DNA of 64,000 nucleotides from Nocardioides kribbensis (GTDB lineage: Bacteria > Actinomycetota > Actinomycetes > Propionibacteriales > Nocardioidaceae). Both the position numbers and the translations under genes were made by a program. The stretch covers positions 186,001 to 250,000 of the forward strand of contig NZ_JADCLL010000002.1 in NCBI RefSeq assembly GCF_015070375.1, given 5' to 3'. The notes below the pieces were generated by a model. The model was not told where the DNA came from. It did no database searches and saw only the letters and a list, made by a program, of their open reading frames with translations. Below are positions 35,995 through 43,620 of this stretch, one piece after another. Positions within the stretch are counted from its first letter, which is position 1. Each line of letters begins with the position of its first letter.

Positions 35995-36010
35995 GGATCC
36001 ACGTGAAACA
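35995..36010. promoter_or_regulatory. Degenerate parS-like 16-mer
   Basis: The site matches the ParB-binding consensus TGTTTCACGTGAAACA at 13 of 16 positions; the right 11 bases (CACGTGAAACA) are perfect and the left arm is poor. parS sites cluster near the origin, which fits the neighbourhood, but a single half-perfect site is weak evidence. Confidence 0.3.
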
Positions 36011-36050
36011 TCGCGGCCGCGCGGTTGGGCCCTCTTGCCACCATGGCTGC

Positions 36051-37250
36051 ATGACCTCCCGTCTCCCCAGCCGTCTGCCGAGCCGCCCCGCGAGCCGTCT
36101 CGCCGCCCTCGCGACCACGGGCCTGCTGGCGGCCGTGCTGGTCGGCTGCGGTGACGAGGACACGGCCGCCACCGGCGAGCCCAACCCCGCCACCCGCACG
36201 GCCGAGCCGTCGGCGACCGCGTCGGAGGAGCCGGCCGGGGAGGGCGAGGGCGCCCCGCGCACCGGCGAGGACCTCGACGTCGCCGAGGTCGCCACGGGCC
36301 TCACCAGCCCCTGGGGCATGGTGCTTCTCGAGGACGGCGGCGCGCTGGTCAGCGAGCGCGACACCACCGACATCAAGCTGCTGCCCGCGGGCGACCCCGG
36401 CCGCCCGCGCGTCGTGGCCACCGTCGAGGCCGCCGAGCCGACCGGCGAGGCCGGACTGCTGGGTCTGGCCGCCACGCCCGACGAGCGCACCGTGCTGGCC
36501 TACTACACCACCGCCGAGGACAACCGGATCGCCGCGATGAGCTGGGACGGTCGCCGCCTCGGCGAGCCACGGGTGATCGTCGACGGCATCCCCGCCGGCG
36601 CGACCTACCACCACGGCGGACGGATGCTGGTCGGCCCCGACGGCTACCTCTACGTCAGCACCGGCGAGACCGGCGACGTCGAGCTGGCCCAGGACCCCGA
36701 GTCGCTGGGCGGCAAGATCCTGCGCTACACCGTCGAGGGCGAGCCCGCCCCCGGCAACCCCTTCGGCGACGCGGTCTACAGCCTCGGGCACCGCAACGTG
36801 CAGGGCCTGGCCTTCGACGACGAGGGCCGGCTGTGGGCCTCGGAGTTCGGCGACGCCAGCTGGGACGAGCTCAACCTCATCGAGGCCGGCGCCAACTACG
36901 GCTGGCCGCGGGTCGAGGGCACCGGCGGGGAGCCGGAGTACGTCGACCCCGTCGCCGTCTGGCGCACCGCCGACGCCTCCCCCTCGGGCCTGGCCTTCTG
37001 GGACGGCTCGCTGTGGATGGCCGCCCTGCGCGGCCAGCAGCTGTGGGAGGTACCGCTCGACGGTGCCGGGTCGCGCGCCGGGGCCGACGAGGTCGGACAG
37101 CCGGTCTCGCACCTGGCCGGGGAGTACGGCCGGCTGCGCACCGTCACCACGCTGCCCGACGGCAGCGGGCTGTGGCTGGCCACCTCCAACACCGACGGTC
37201 GCGGCGACGTGCGCGACGGCGACGACCGGGTGCTCGAGCTGACCCGCTGA
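36051..37250 (+). CDS. PQQ-dependent glucose/sorbosone dehydrogenase-type lipoprotein
   Basis: 399 residues. The signal peptide ends in the lipobox LVGC, so the mature protein should be a lipoprotein on the outer face of the membrane. A Thr/Glu/Pro-rich linker follows. The beta-propeller then carries family signatures: VATGLTSPWGMVLLEDG, HHGGRMLVGPDGYLYVSTGE, YSLGHRNVQGLAF and EFGDASWDELNLIEAGANYG. Homologues oxidise sugars using pyrroloquinoline quinone. No PQQ synthesis genes are in the window. The N-terminus has a small SRLPSRLPSR repeat. CACCAT lies 6 nt before the ATG. Confidence 0.85.
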   Translation: MTSRLPSRLPSRPASRLAALATTGLLAAVLVGCGDEDTAATGEPNPATRTAEPSATASEEPAGEGEGAPRTGEDLDVAEVATGLTSPWGMVLLEDGGALVSERDTTDIKLLPAGDPGRPRVVATVEAAEPTGEAGLLGLAATPDERTVLAYYTTAEDNRIAAMSWDGRRLGEPRVIVDGIPAGATYHHGGRMLVGPDGYLYVSTGETGDVELAQDPESLGGKILRYTVEGEPAPGNPFGDAVYSLGHRNVQGLAFDDEGRLWASEFGDASWDELNLIEAGANYGWPRVEGTGGEPEYVDPVAVWRTADASPSGLAFWDGSLWMAALRGQQLWEVPLDGAGSRAGADEVGQPVSHLAGEYGRLRTVTTLPDGSGLWLATSNTDGRGDVRDGDDRVLELTR

Positions 37251-37322
37251 CCGGCCGGCGCCGACGGCGGGCGCCGACCGGGGGGCCGTCGACCGGTCGG
37301 CATGGCGCGCTGCGGGGTCCGG

Positions 37323-37931
37323 TCACGAGCGGGCGCGCCACTCCTCGGCCAGCAGGGCGTAGGTGAGGCCGTCGAGCCAGCCGCGCGAGCGGTGCAGCGA
37401 GTCGCCGACGGTGTGGGCCTCTCGGCGCATCCCGACGCGCTCCATCAGCCGCCACGACGGCGTGTTGTCGGCGAAGCAGTCGGCCACCACCCGGCGCAGC
37501 CCGAGAGCGTCGAAGCAGACGCCGAGCAGCGCCCCGACCGCCTCGGTGGCCAGGCCCTGCCCGCCGTACGCCGGGTCGAGGACCCAGCCGAGCCGCGCCT
37601 GCGTGCCGGCCGCGCGGTCGGCGACCTCGGTCTGGGCCCAGGCGTCCTCTACGGCGAGCATGAGGTCGCCCACCACCACGCCGGGCCGCTCGCGCCGCTC
37701 GACGACCAGCGACGTCGCCAGCCGCTGCGGGCGGGTGAACATCGCGGCGTACTCCCCCGGCCCGAGCGCGGCCGAGGAGAGCCACTCGTGCACCTCGGGG
37801 CGACGACGGATCGCGTAGGTGGCCGTCACGTCGGCCCGCTCGGCGCGGCGCAGCAACAGCCGCTCGGTCCTCACCGGCCACGGCACCCGGGTCAGCGGGT
37901 CCGACGGGTCGGCCACGGCGTGCTCGCTCAC
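37323..37931 (-). CDS. GNAT-family N-acetyltransferase (RimJ/RimL type)
   Basis: 202 residues, start GTG 37931 (VSEHAVADPSDPLTRV). It has the RTERLLLRRAERAD opening, the acetyl-CoA-binding segment GWVLDPAYGGQGLATEAVGALL and NTPSWRLMERVGMRREAH, typical of the RimJ/RimL-like Acetyltransf_3 group. It probably acetylates a protein N-terminus or a small amine; the substrate is unknown. A CACCAT 6 nt upstream may be a leaderless -10. Confidence 0.85.
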   Translation of the reverse strand: MSEHAVADPSDPLTRVPWPVRTERLLLRRAERADVTATYAIRRRPEVHEWLSSAALGPGEYAAMFTRPQRLATSLVVERRERPGVVVGDLMLAVEDAWAQTEVADRAAGTQARLGWVLDPAYGGQGLATEAVGALLGVCFDALGLRRVVADCFADNTPSWRLMERVGMRREAHTVGDSLHRSRGWLDGLTYALLAEEWRARS

Positions 37932-37966
37932 GCCTCGATGGTGCCTGGTCGGGCGGGGGCGGTCAC

Positions 37967-38101
37967 GCGGGTTTCGCCAGCCGGCCGGCGAAACCCGCAC
38001 TGGTCGGCCCACGCGCGGGCCGACAGGTGCGGTTCCGGGCCGACAGGTGGCGGGTCTGGGCCGACAGGTGCGGGTTTCACCGGCTGACCGGTGAAACCCG
38101 C
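37967..38101. repeat. Dispersed palindromic repeat, copy A (composite)
   Basis: Two flanking hairpins of the form GCGGGTTTC ... GAAACCCGC (37967-37998 and 38070-38101) enclose an inverted pair GTCGGCCC / GGGCCGAC and two further direct copies of GGGCCGACAGGTG. It lies between the divergent genes at 37931 and 38179. Related copies are at 47442-47524 and 62270-62349. Confidence 0.85.
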
Positions 38102-38178
38102 AGCCACCCGCACCCCCCACGACCCGCCCACCCACCTCTCCCGCCCCGCGGCCAGGGCCGATAGGGCAGGGTGAGGGG

Positions 38179-39915
38179 GTGTACTTCATCGGCGTCGACC
38201 TCGCGTGGGGAGACCGGAGCCCGACGGGCCTGGCGGTGGTGGACGGGACGTCGCGGCTGCTGCACCTCTCGGCGGTGCGCTCCGACGACGAGATCGCGGA
38301 GGCGCTGGCGCCGTACGTGACCGGCGACTGCCTGGTGGCCATCGACGCGCCGCTCGTGGTGACCAACCCGACCGGGTCGCGGCCCGCGGAGAAGGCGCTG
38401 AGCAAGGACTTCCGCCGCTTCGAGGCCGGCGCCCACCCGGCCAACACCGGCAAGCCCGAGTTCGCGCACGGCACGCGCGGCGGAAGGGTCGCGGAGCGCC
38501 TCGATCTCGACATCGACCCCCGCTCGGCGCGCAGCCGCCGCGCGATCGAGGTCTACCCCCACCCCGCGACGGTGGTGCTCTTCGACCTGCCGCGCACGCT
38601 GAAGTACAAGAACAAGCGCGGCCGCGACCTCGACGGGCTGCGCGAGGCGCTGCTGACGCTGATGTCGCACGTCGAGACAGTCGTCGACGTCGACGAGACC
38701 TGGCGCGGCCTGCGCGCCCAGGTCGAGCAGGCCACGCGCAAGAGCGAGCTGCGGGTGGTCGAGGACCAGGTCGACGCCGTGGTCTGCGCCTACGTCGCGC
38801 TCTTCGCCTCCCGCTCGCCCGACCGGGTCACGACCTACGGCGACCTCGAGACCGGCTACATCGTCACCCCCACGCTGCCGGGCGCCGAGCCCGAGCTGGC
38901 CCGCGAGGACGTCGTGCGCGCCGCCGTGCGGGCCTACGACGCCCAGCACGACGAGCTCCGCCTGGCCGCCGAGGAGGCCGCCGCCCTGGTCACCCGGATC
39001 CTCGACGAGGCCGGCATCAACTACCTCACCGTCACCTCGCGGGCCAAGAGCGTCGCGTCCTTCGCCGAGAAGGCAGGCCGCACCAGCGCCGGCGTGCCGC
39101 TCTACTCCGACCCGCTGACCCAGATCACCGACCAGGTCGGCGTGCGGGTCATCGCCTACGTCGTGAGCGACGTCGACGCGGTGGCCGACCTGCTCGGCGA
39201 CCAGGTCGTCGTCAAGGACGACCGCGACATGGGCCAGGACGCCATCAGCGCCGGCGGCTTCGGCTACGCCAGCCGCCACCTGCTCATCACCCCCGACCCG
39301 GCCCGCGAGGGCGACCCGGCGCTGGCCCACCTCGAGGGCCGCACCGCCCAGGTGCAGGTGCGCACCGTGCTGCAGCACGCGTGGGCGGAGTTCGAGCACG
39401 ACATCCGCTACAAGGGCGTCGTGCCCGAGGAGCACGCCGCCGACTTCGACCGCCGCTTCACCCTCGCCGCGGGCCTGCTGGAGCTGGCCGACCGGGAGTT
39501 CGCGGAGATCCGCGACCGGCTGCGCGCCGGGCCGCGCGGGTCGGTGGAGCCCTCCGAGCACTCCGAGGACGAGATCGACGGCGACCTCGACCCGCGTCTC
39601 GACGCGCGCGAGCTGGCGGCCTTCCTGGCCGGGCAGTACGCCGACGCCGGGTGGTCGCGCACCGACCACTACGCCTGGATCTCCGGGCTGCTGCTCGAGC
39701 TCGGGATCACCTCCCTCGACGAGCTGGCCACCGCCCTGCGCCCGGTCGCCGACCTCGACCTCAACGCCCGCATGGACTACCGCTACCCGCCCGGCGCGGT
39801 GCGACGCCTCGACGACGCCCTGCTGGCCTCCTTCGGCCAGACCTACGTCGACCTGCACGGCAACGCCCACCGCGTCGCGCTGCTGGCCTCCCGGCTGGAG
39901 CGGCTGCGCGGCTGA
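38179..39915 (+). CDS. DUF429 - RelA/SpoT synthetase fusion (putative bifunctional alarmone synthetase)
   Basis: 578 residues. Residues 1 to about 240 are DUF429, a predicted nuclease with an RNase H-like fold (GVDLAWGDRSPTG, VAIDAPL, RAIEVYPHPA, EDQVDAVVCAYVA). Residues about 255-440 are a ppGpp synthetase domain: TSRAKSVASFAEK, ITDQVGVRVIAYVVSDV, GGFGYASRHLLI and VQVRTVLQHAWAEFEHDI. No HD hydrolase or TGS/ACT domains are present. A C-terminal helical domain of about 110 residues follows. Mycobacterial RelZ fuses RNase HII with a small alarmone synthetase; this looks like an independent fusion of similar logic. The start is GTG 38179; TAGGGC at 38162-38167 may be the -10. Confidence 0.85.
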   Translation: MYFIGVDLAWGDRSPTGLAVVDGTSRLLHLSAVRSDDEIAEALAPYVTGDCLVAIDAPLVVTNPTGSRPAEKALSKDFRRFEAGAHPANTGKPEFAHGTRGGRVAERLDLDIDPRSARSRRAIEVYPHPATVVLFDLPRTLKYKNKRGRDLDGLREALLTLMSHVETVVDVDETWRGLRAQVEQATRKSELRVVEDQVDAVVCAYVALFASRSPDRVTTYGDLETGYIVTPTLPGAEPELAREDVVRAAVRAYDAQHDELRLAAEEAAALVTRILDEAGINYLTVTSRAKSVASFAEKAGRTSAGVPLYSDPLTQITDQVGVRVIAYVVSDVDAVADLLGDQVVVKDDRDMGQDAISAGGFGYASRHLLITPDPAREGDPALAHLEGRTAQVQVRTVLQHAWAEFEHDIRYKGVVPEEHAADFDRRFTLAAGLLELADREFAEIRDRLRAGPRGSVEPSEHSEDEIDGDLDPRLDARELAAFLAGQYADAGWSRTDHYAWISGLLLELGITSLDELATALRPVADLDLNARMDYRYPPGAVRRLDDALLASFGQTYVDLHGNAHRVALLASRLERLRG

Positions 39916-40006
39916 CCCGCGCCCGACGGGCGGTCGCGGCCGTCCCTCCCCGTCCCGGTCGCTCCGCACGCCCGGGCGGGCGAGGACCGCGGTGGCGGGG
40001 TCGACG

Positions 40007-40012
40007 TAGGTT
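40007..40012 (+). promoter_or_regulatory. Leaderless-type -10 (TAGGTT, N6, ATG)
   Basis: TAGGTT, then CGGGTC, then ATG 40019. Confidence 0.6.
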
Positions 40013-40018
40013 CGGGTC

Positions 40019-40522
40019 ATGACTCCCGCAGAGCTGCTCACCGACGCCTTCGAGCGCATCCTGGAGGCGGGCACCGCCGCGGTCGACGGGCTCGACGCCG
40101 ACCAGCTCGCCCACCGCCCGGGCGTCGACGCCAACCCGATCGGCTGGCTGGTCTGGCACGCCGCGCGGGTGCAGGACGACCACGTCGCCGGCGTCGCCGA
40201 CCTCGAGCAGGTCTGGACCGCGCAGGGCTTCGCCCGCCGCTTCGACCTGCCCTACGACGACGCCTCCATCGGCTACGGCCAGTCCAGCGAGGAGGTCGGT
40301 GCGCTGCGGGTCGAGGCCGACCTGCTGGTGGAGTACCTGCGCGCGGTGCACGCGCAGACCACGGCGTACGTCGCGACGCTCGGCGCCGAGGACCTCGACC
40401 GTGTCGTCGACGAGCACTGGGACCCGCCGGTGACCCTGGCCGTGCGCCTGGTCAGCGTGGTCAACGACGACCTCCAGCACGTCGGCCAGGCCGCCTACGT
40501 GCGCGGGCTGCTCGGCGCCTGA
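40019..40522 (+). CDS. DinB/DUF664 family protein (mycothiol transferase-like)
   Basis: 167 residues forming the DinB four-helix bundle of the DUF664 group. The metal-binding histidines are in GWLVWHAARVQDDHVAG and VNDDLQHVGQAAYVRG. Several actinobacterial members transfer mycothiol to electrophiles or metals. The leaderless promoter fixes the start. It converges with the peptidase E gene; a hairpin lies between them. Confidence 0.85.
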   Translation: MTPAELLTDAFERILEAGTAAVDGLDADQLAHRPGVDANPIGWLVWHAARVQDDHVAGVADLEQVWTAQGFARRFDLPYDDASIGYGQSSEEVGALRVEADLLVEYLRAVHAQTTAYVATLGAEDLDRVVDEHWDPPVTLAVRLVSVVNDDLQHVGQAAYVRGLLGA

Positions 40523-40532
40523 CCCGGGCCCC

Positions 40533-40562
40533 ACCGCCCGGCCGCTCTGCCGCCCGGGCGGT
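40533..40562. terminator. Hairpin between convergent genes
   Basis: Arms ACCGCCCGG / CCGGGCGGT with a 12-nt loop, between the stops at 40522 and 40565. Confidence 0.55.
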
Positions 40563-40564
40563 GG

Positions 40565-41308
40565 TCAGCCGAGGAAGCGGACGTCGACGGGGCTCTCGGC
40601 CACGGGCACGGCCTCCATGGCGTCGTCGAGCCCGTCGGCGTCGCCGGCGCGGTGCACCCGGAAGGCCCGGGCGTCGGGGCGCGAGGACACTGCCTCGACC
40701 AGCTCGCCGTCGCGGAAGAGCAGCGCGCAGCCGTCGTCGGCGGCGTAGCCGGAGGGCAGGACGCCGCGCCCGACGAGGTCGACGTAGGTCGGCTGCCGCT
40801 CGGCCTCGCCGTCGTAGTGCGGGCAGGCGCTGCCGCGCAGCAGCCCCAGCCCGTCGGGCAGGGCGTCGAGCGGGCCCCAGGAGTCGGTGACCGAGCCCTC
40901 GAACCAGCAGTTCATGCCGGCGCTGATCCCGGCCAGCACGACCCCGGCCTCCCCGGCCTCGCGCAGCACCTCGTCGAGGCCGTGCAGGCGCCACAGGGCC
41001 AGCAGGTTGAGGGTGGAGCCGCCGCCGACGTAGACGACGTCGGCGGCCAGGACCTGCTCGCGCAGGTCGCGTCCGTCGCGGCGGAAGAGGCTCAGCACGT
41101 CGGTCTCGGCGCGCTCGGCGAAGGCGGCCTCGAAGTCGGCGATCCGGCCCTGGTCGTCGCCGGCGGCCGTCGGCACGTAGAGCACCCGCGGTCGGTCGCC
41201 GGCACCGCGCCGGCGGGTGGCCAGCGAGAGCAGGAAGTCGTCGAGCAGCGGGTTGTCGGGCTCCATCAGGAAGCCGCCCCCGCCGAGGGTCAGGATGGTG
41301 GTGCTCAC
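40565..41308 (-). CDS. Peptidase E-like (family S51) serine peptidase
   Basis: 247 residues from GTG 41308. S51 features: LTLGGGGFLMEPDNPL at the N-terminus, YVGGGSTLNLLALW, and the nucleophile elbow GISAGMNCWFEG with the catalytic Ser. Family members cut Asp-X dipeptides or act on related substrates such as cyanophycin. Its start overlaps the stop of the upstream gene by 4 bp (GTGA), so the two are co-translated. Confidence 0.88.
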   Translation of the reverse strand: MSTTILTLGGGGFLMEPDNPLLDDFLLSLATRRRGAGDRPRVLYVPTAAGDDQGRIADFEAAFAERAETDVLSLFRRDGRDLREQVLAADVVYVGGGSTLNLLALWRLHGLDEVLREAGEAGVVLAGISAGMNCWFEGSVTDSWGPLDALPDGLGLLRGSACPHYDGEAERQPTYVDLVGRGVLPSGYAADDGCALLFRDGELVEAVSSRPDARAFRVHRAGDADGLDDAMEAVPVAESPVDVRFLG

Positions 41309-42090
41309 GCTCTCTCCTCCTCGTCCTGCTCCCGCTCGACCCGCTTCTTGATGCCGCGCAGCCCGGGGAGCTTGCCCAGCATCTCGTTGAGCTCGCGGGA
41401 GACGTCGAGCAGGTCGTGCAGGTCGGGCGCGACGCTGCTCAGCGACTCCAGCATCGGCACGATGTCGGTCTCCATCTTCTCGGCCAGCAGCGGCAGCTGG
41501 TCGACCAGCGCGACCATGGCGTCGACCTCGTGGGGGTGGGTGGTCTCGGCCAGCCGGTCGAGCACCGGCAGCAGCCGGGTCAGCGGCGGCACGACCTGCT
41601 CGAGCAGGGGCTCGACCCGCTGCACCATCGGCTCGGCGCGGCCCACGAGCGCCTCGGCGCGGCCCACCAGCGGGGCGCCCTCGTCGAGGAGGCCGCCGGC
41701 CCGCTCGACCAGCGGCGCCCCGGCGTCGAGCAGCCCGTCGGCGCGGCCGAGCAGCGGCGCGGCCTGGCCGACGAGGCGGTCGGCGCGGCCCAGCAGCGGC
41801 TCGACGTCGTCGAGGAGGCCCGCGACCCGCTCGGCGAGCGGCTCGAACGACGTGAGCGCCCGGTCGGCCCGCGCCCGGGTGCGGTCGACCTCCGCGACCA
41901 CCTCGTCGGCGGCCAGGCGGGTGGCGTCGACGCGCTCCAGCAGCAGCCGGGCCTCGCCCACCAGCCCCTGGGCCGAGGCCAGCAGCGCCTCGGCGCCCGC
42001 GAGCAGGCCGACCACGCGGGGACCGGCGGCCACGGCCTGGTCCACCAGCCACCTGACGTCGGAGGGACCGGGCAGCGGGGGGAGTCTCAT
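41305..42090 (-). CDS. Amphipathic heptad-repeat protein of unknown function
   Basis: 261 residues from ATG 42090, chosen because TAGGTT plus 6 nt precedes it; the GTG one codon earlier is the alternative. The middle (about 95-180) is an almost perfect run of 7-residue repeats such as LLGRADR-LVGQAAP-LLG, then LLDAGAP-LVERAGG and LVGRAEA-LVGRAEP. That would give a long amphipathic helix bundle, similar in style to apolipoprotein-, phasin- or LEA-type proteins that coat membranes or hydrophobic surfaces. No signal peptide or membrane helix is present. It is translationally coupled to peptidase E. Confidence 0.75.
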   Translation of the reverse strand: MRLPPLPGPSDVRWLVDQAVAAGPRVVGLLAGAEALLASAQGLVGEARLLLERVDATRLAADEVVAEVDRTRARADRALTSFEPLAERVAGLLDDVEPLLGRADRLVGQAAPLLGRADGLLDAGAPLVERAGGLLDEGAPLVGRAEALVGRAEPMVQRVEPLLEQVVPPLTRLLPVLDRLAETTHPHEVDAMVALVDQLPLLAEKMETDIVPMLESLSSVAPDLHDLLDVSRELNEMLGKLPGLRGIKKRVEREQDEEERA

Positions 42091-42096
42091 CACCTC

Positions 42097-42102
42097 AACC
42101 TA
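42097..42102 (-). promoter_or_regulatory. Leaderless-type -10 (TAGGTT, N6, ATG) on the minus strand
   Basis: TAGGTT, then GAGGTG, then ATG 42090. It drives the heptad-repeat protein and peptidase E. Confidence 0.6.
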
Positions 42103-42169
42103 GGCCGCGCCGGCCCGCCCGGCTCCACCCCGGGGGCCGAGGCCCGGGCCGGGCGGCGCCTCCGGTCGC

Positions 42170-43459
42170 TCAGGTCAGGGGCGCGGCGGTGCGGGTGAGG
42201 CGGTAGCGGACGAACGACGGCACCGCGAGCGCCGCGAGCACCGTGCCGACGACCACGAGCACGCCGCCGCCGGCCGCGGCGGCCCCGGCGCCGACCGAGG
42301 CGGCGGCCGCGCCGTGGGCGACGTCGGCGATCCGGGGACCGCCCGCGACCACCACGATGAACACGCCCTGGAGGCGCCCGCGCACGGCGTCGTCGGCAGC
42401 GGTCATCAGCATCGAGCTGCGGAAGGCCGCCGAGGCCATGTCGGCGGCGCCGCCCACCATGAGCATCAGCAGCGCCACCACGAGCATCGGGGTGCGCCAC
42501 CCGTCGACACCGGCCAGCAGCACCGCCGTGCCGAAGCCGACGACGGCCGCTCCCCAGACCAGGATGCACACGATGACGGCCAGGCCCTGCCGCTCGATGC
42601 GCGAGACCCACCCGCTCAGCACGCCGCCGAGCACGGCGCCGGCGGGGATGGCGGCGAAGAGCAGCGCGAAGACGATGCCGCCCTCCTCGGGGCCGCCGAA
42701 GTCGACCGCGGCGATCTCGGGGAAGAGCGCGCGGGGCATGCCGAAGACCATCGCGATCAGGTCGACCACGAAGGACATCAGCAGCACGGGCTGCTGGCGC
42801 AGGTAGGCCAGGCCCTCGACCACCGAGCGCAGGCCGGGGGTGGTCGTGGCCGCGTCGACCACCGCCAGGCTCGGCAGGCCGAGCACCGCGCCGAGCGTGG
42901 CCAGCAGGGTGATCGTGTCGATGAGGTAGAGCCACTCGAAGCCGAGCACGGGGATGAGCACCCCCGCCACCAGCGGCCCGGCGATGGCGCCGGCCTGCAT
43001 GACGGTCATGTTGAGCGAGTTGGCCGCCGGCAGCAGCTCGGGGGGCAGCAGCTTGGGCAGCACGGCGCTGCGGGTGGGCTGGTTGACGGCGAAGAAGGCC
43101 TGCTGCACCGCGAAGAGGCACAGCAGCAGCCACACGTTCGTCGAGCCCGCGGCGGCCTGCAGCCAGAACAGCGCGCTGGTGACGATGAGCCCGACGGTGG
43201 TGACCAGCAGGATGGTGCGGCGGTCGAAGACGTCGGCCAGGGCGCCGCCGTACAGCCCGAAGACGACGAGGGGCACCAGCCCGAAGAGGCCGGTGAGGCC
43301 GACGTAGGCCGAGGAGCCGGTGTCGGCGTAGATCTGCGCGGGCACGGCGACGACGGTGAGCTGGGCGCCGACGACGGTGACGATGTTGGCCAGCCACAGC
43401 CGCTTGAAGTGACGGTTCTGCAGCGGTCGCGTGTCTGCGACGAGGTCCCGGATGCCCAC
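42170..43459 (-). CDS. MFS transporter (enterobactin/EntS-like exporter group)
   Basis: 429 residues with about 12 membrane helices. Typical features are RHFKRLWLANIVTVVGAQLTV, the loop ADVFDRRTILL between helices 2 and 3, and NQPTRSAVLPKLLP. The sequence resembles the MFS_3 group that includes EntS-type siderophore exporters and many drug exporters; the substrate is unknown. The start is GTG 43459, with TAGGTT 8 nt upstream on the same strand (43468-43473). Confidence 0.85.
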   Translation of the reverse strand: MGIRDLVADTRPLQNRHFKRLWLANIVTVVGAQLTVVAVPAQIYADTGSSAYVGLTGLFGLVPLVVFGLYGGALADVFDRRTILLVTTVGLIVTSALFWLQAAAGSTNVWLLLCLFAVQQAFFAVNQPTRSAVLPKLLPPELLPAANSLNMTVMQAGAIAGPLVAGVLIPVLGFEWLYLIDTITLLATLGAVLGLPSLAVVDAATTTPGLRSVVEGLAYLRQQPVLLMSFVVDLIAMVFGMPRALFPEIAAVDFGGPEEGGIVFALLFAAIPAGAVLGGVLSGWVSRIERQGLAVIVCILVWGAAVVGFGTAVLLAGVDGWRTPMLVVALLMLMVGGAADMASAAFRSSMLMTAADDAVRGRLQGVFIVVVAGGPRIADVAHGAAAASVGAGAAAAGGGVLVVVGTVLAALAVPSFVRYRLTRTAAPLT

Positions 43460-43608
43460 GGGTCGCCAACCTACGTCGCCGCCGCGCTGTTCCCAGCCGC
43501 GGCCGGGGCGGCCGCCCTGGTCGGTCCGGCTGCACGGTCCGGCTGCCGACGGGCCGGCTGCCGACGGGCCGGCTGTGGATGGGCGGGGCGGGGCCGGTGC
43601 GCCGCCGG

Positions 43609-43614
43609 TAGCGT
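43609..43614 (+). promoter_or_regulatory. Leaderless-type -10 (TAGCGT, N6, ATG)
   Basis: TAGCGT, then GCCGTC, then ATG 43621. Confidence 0.6.
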
Positions 43615-43620
43615 GCCGTC

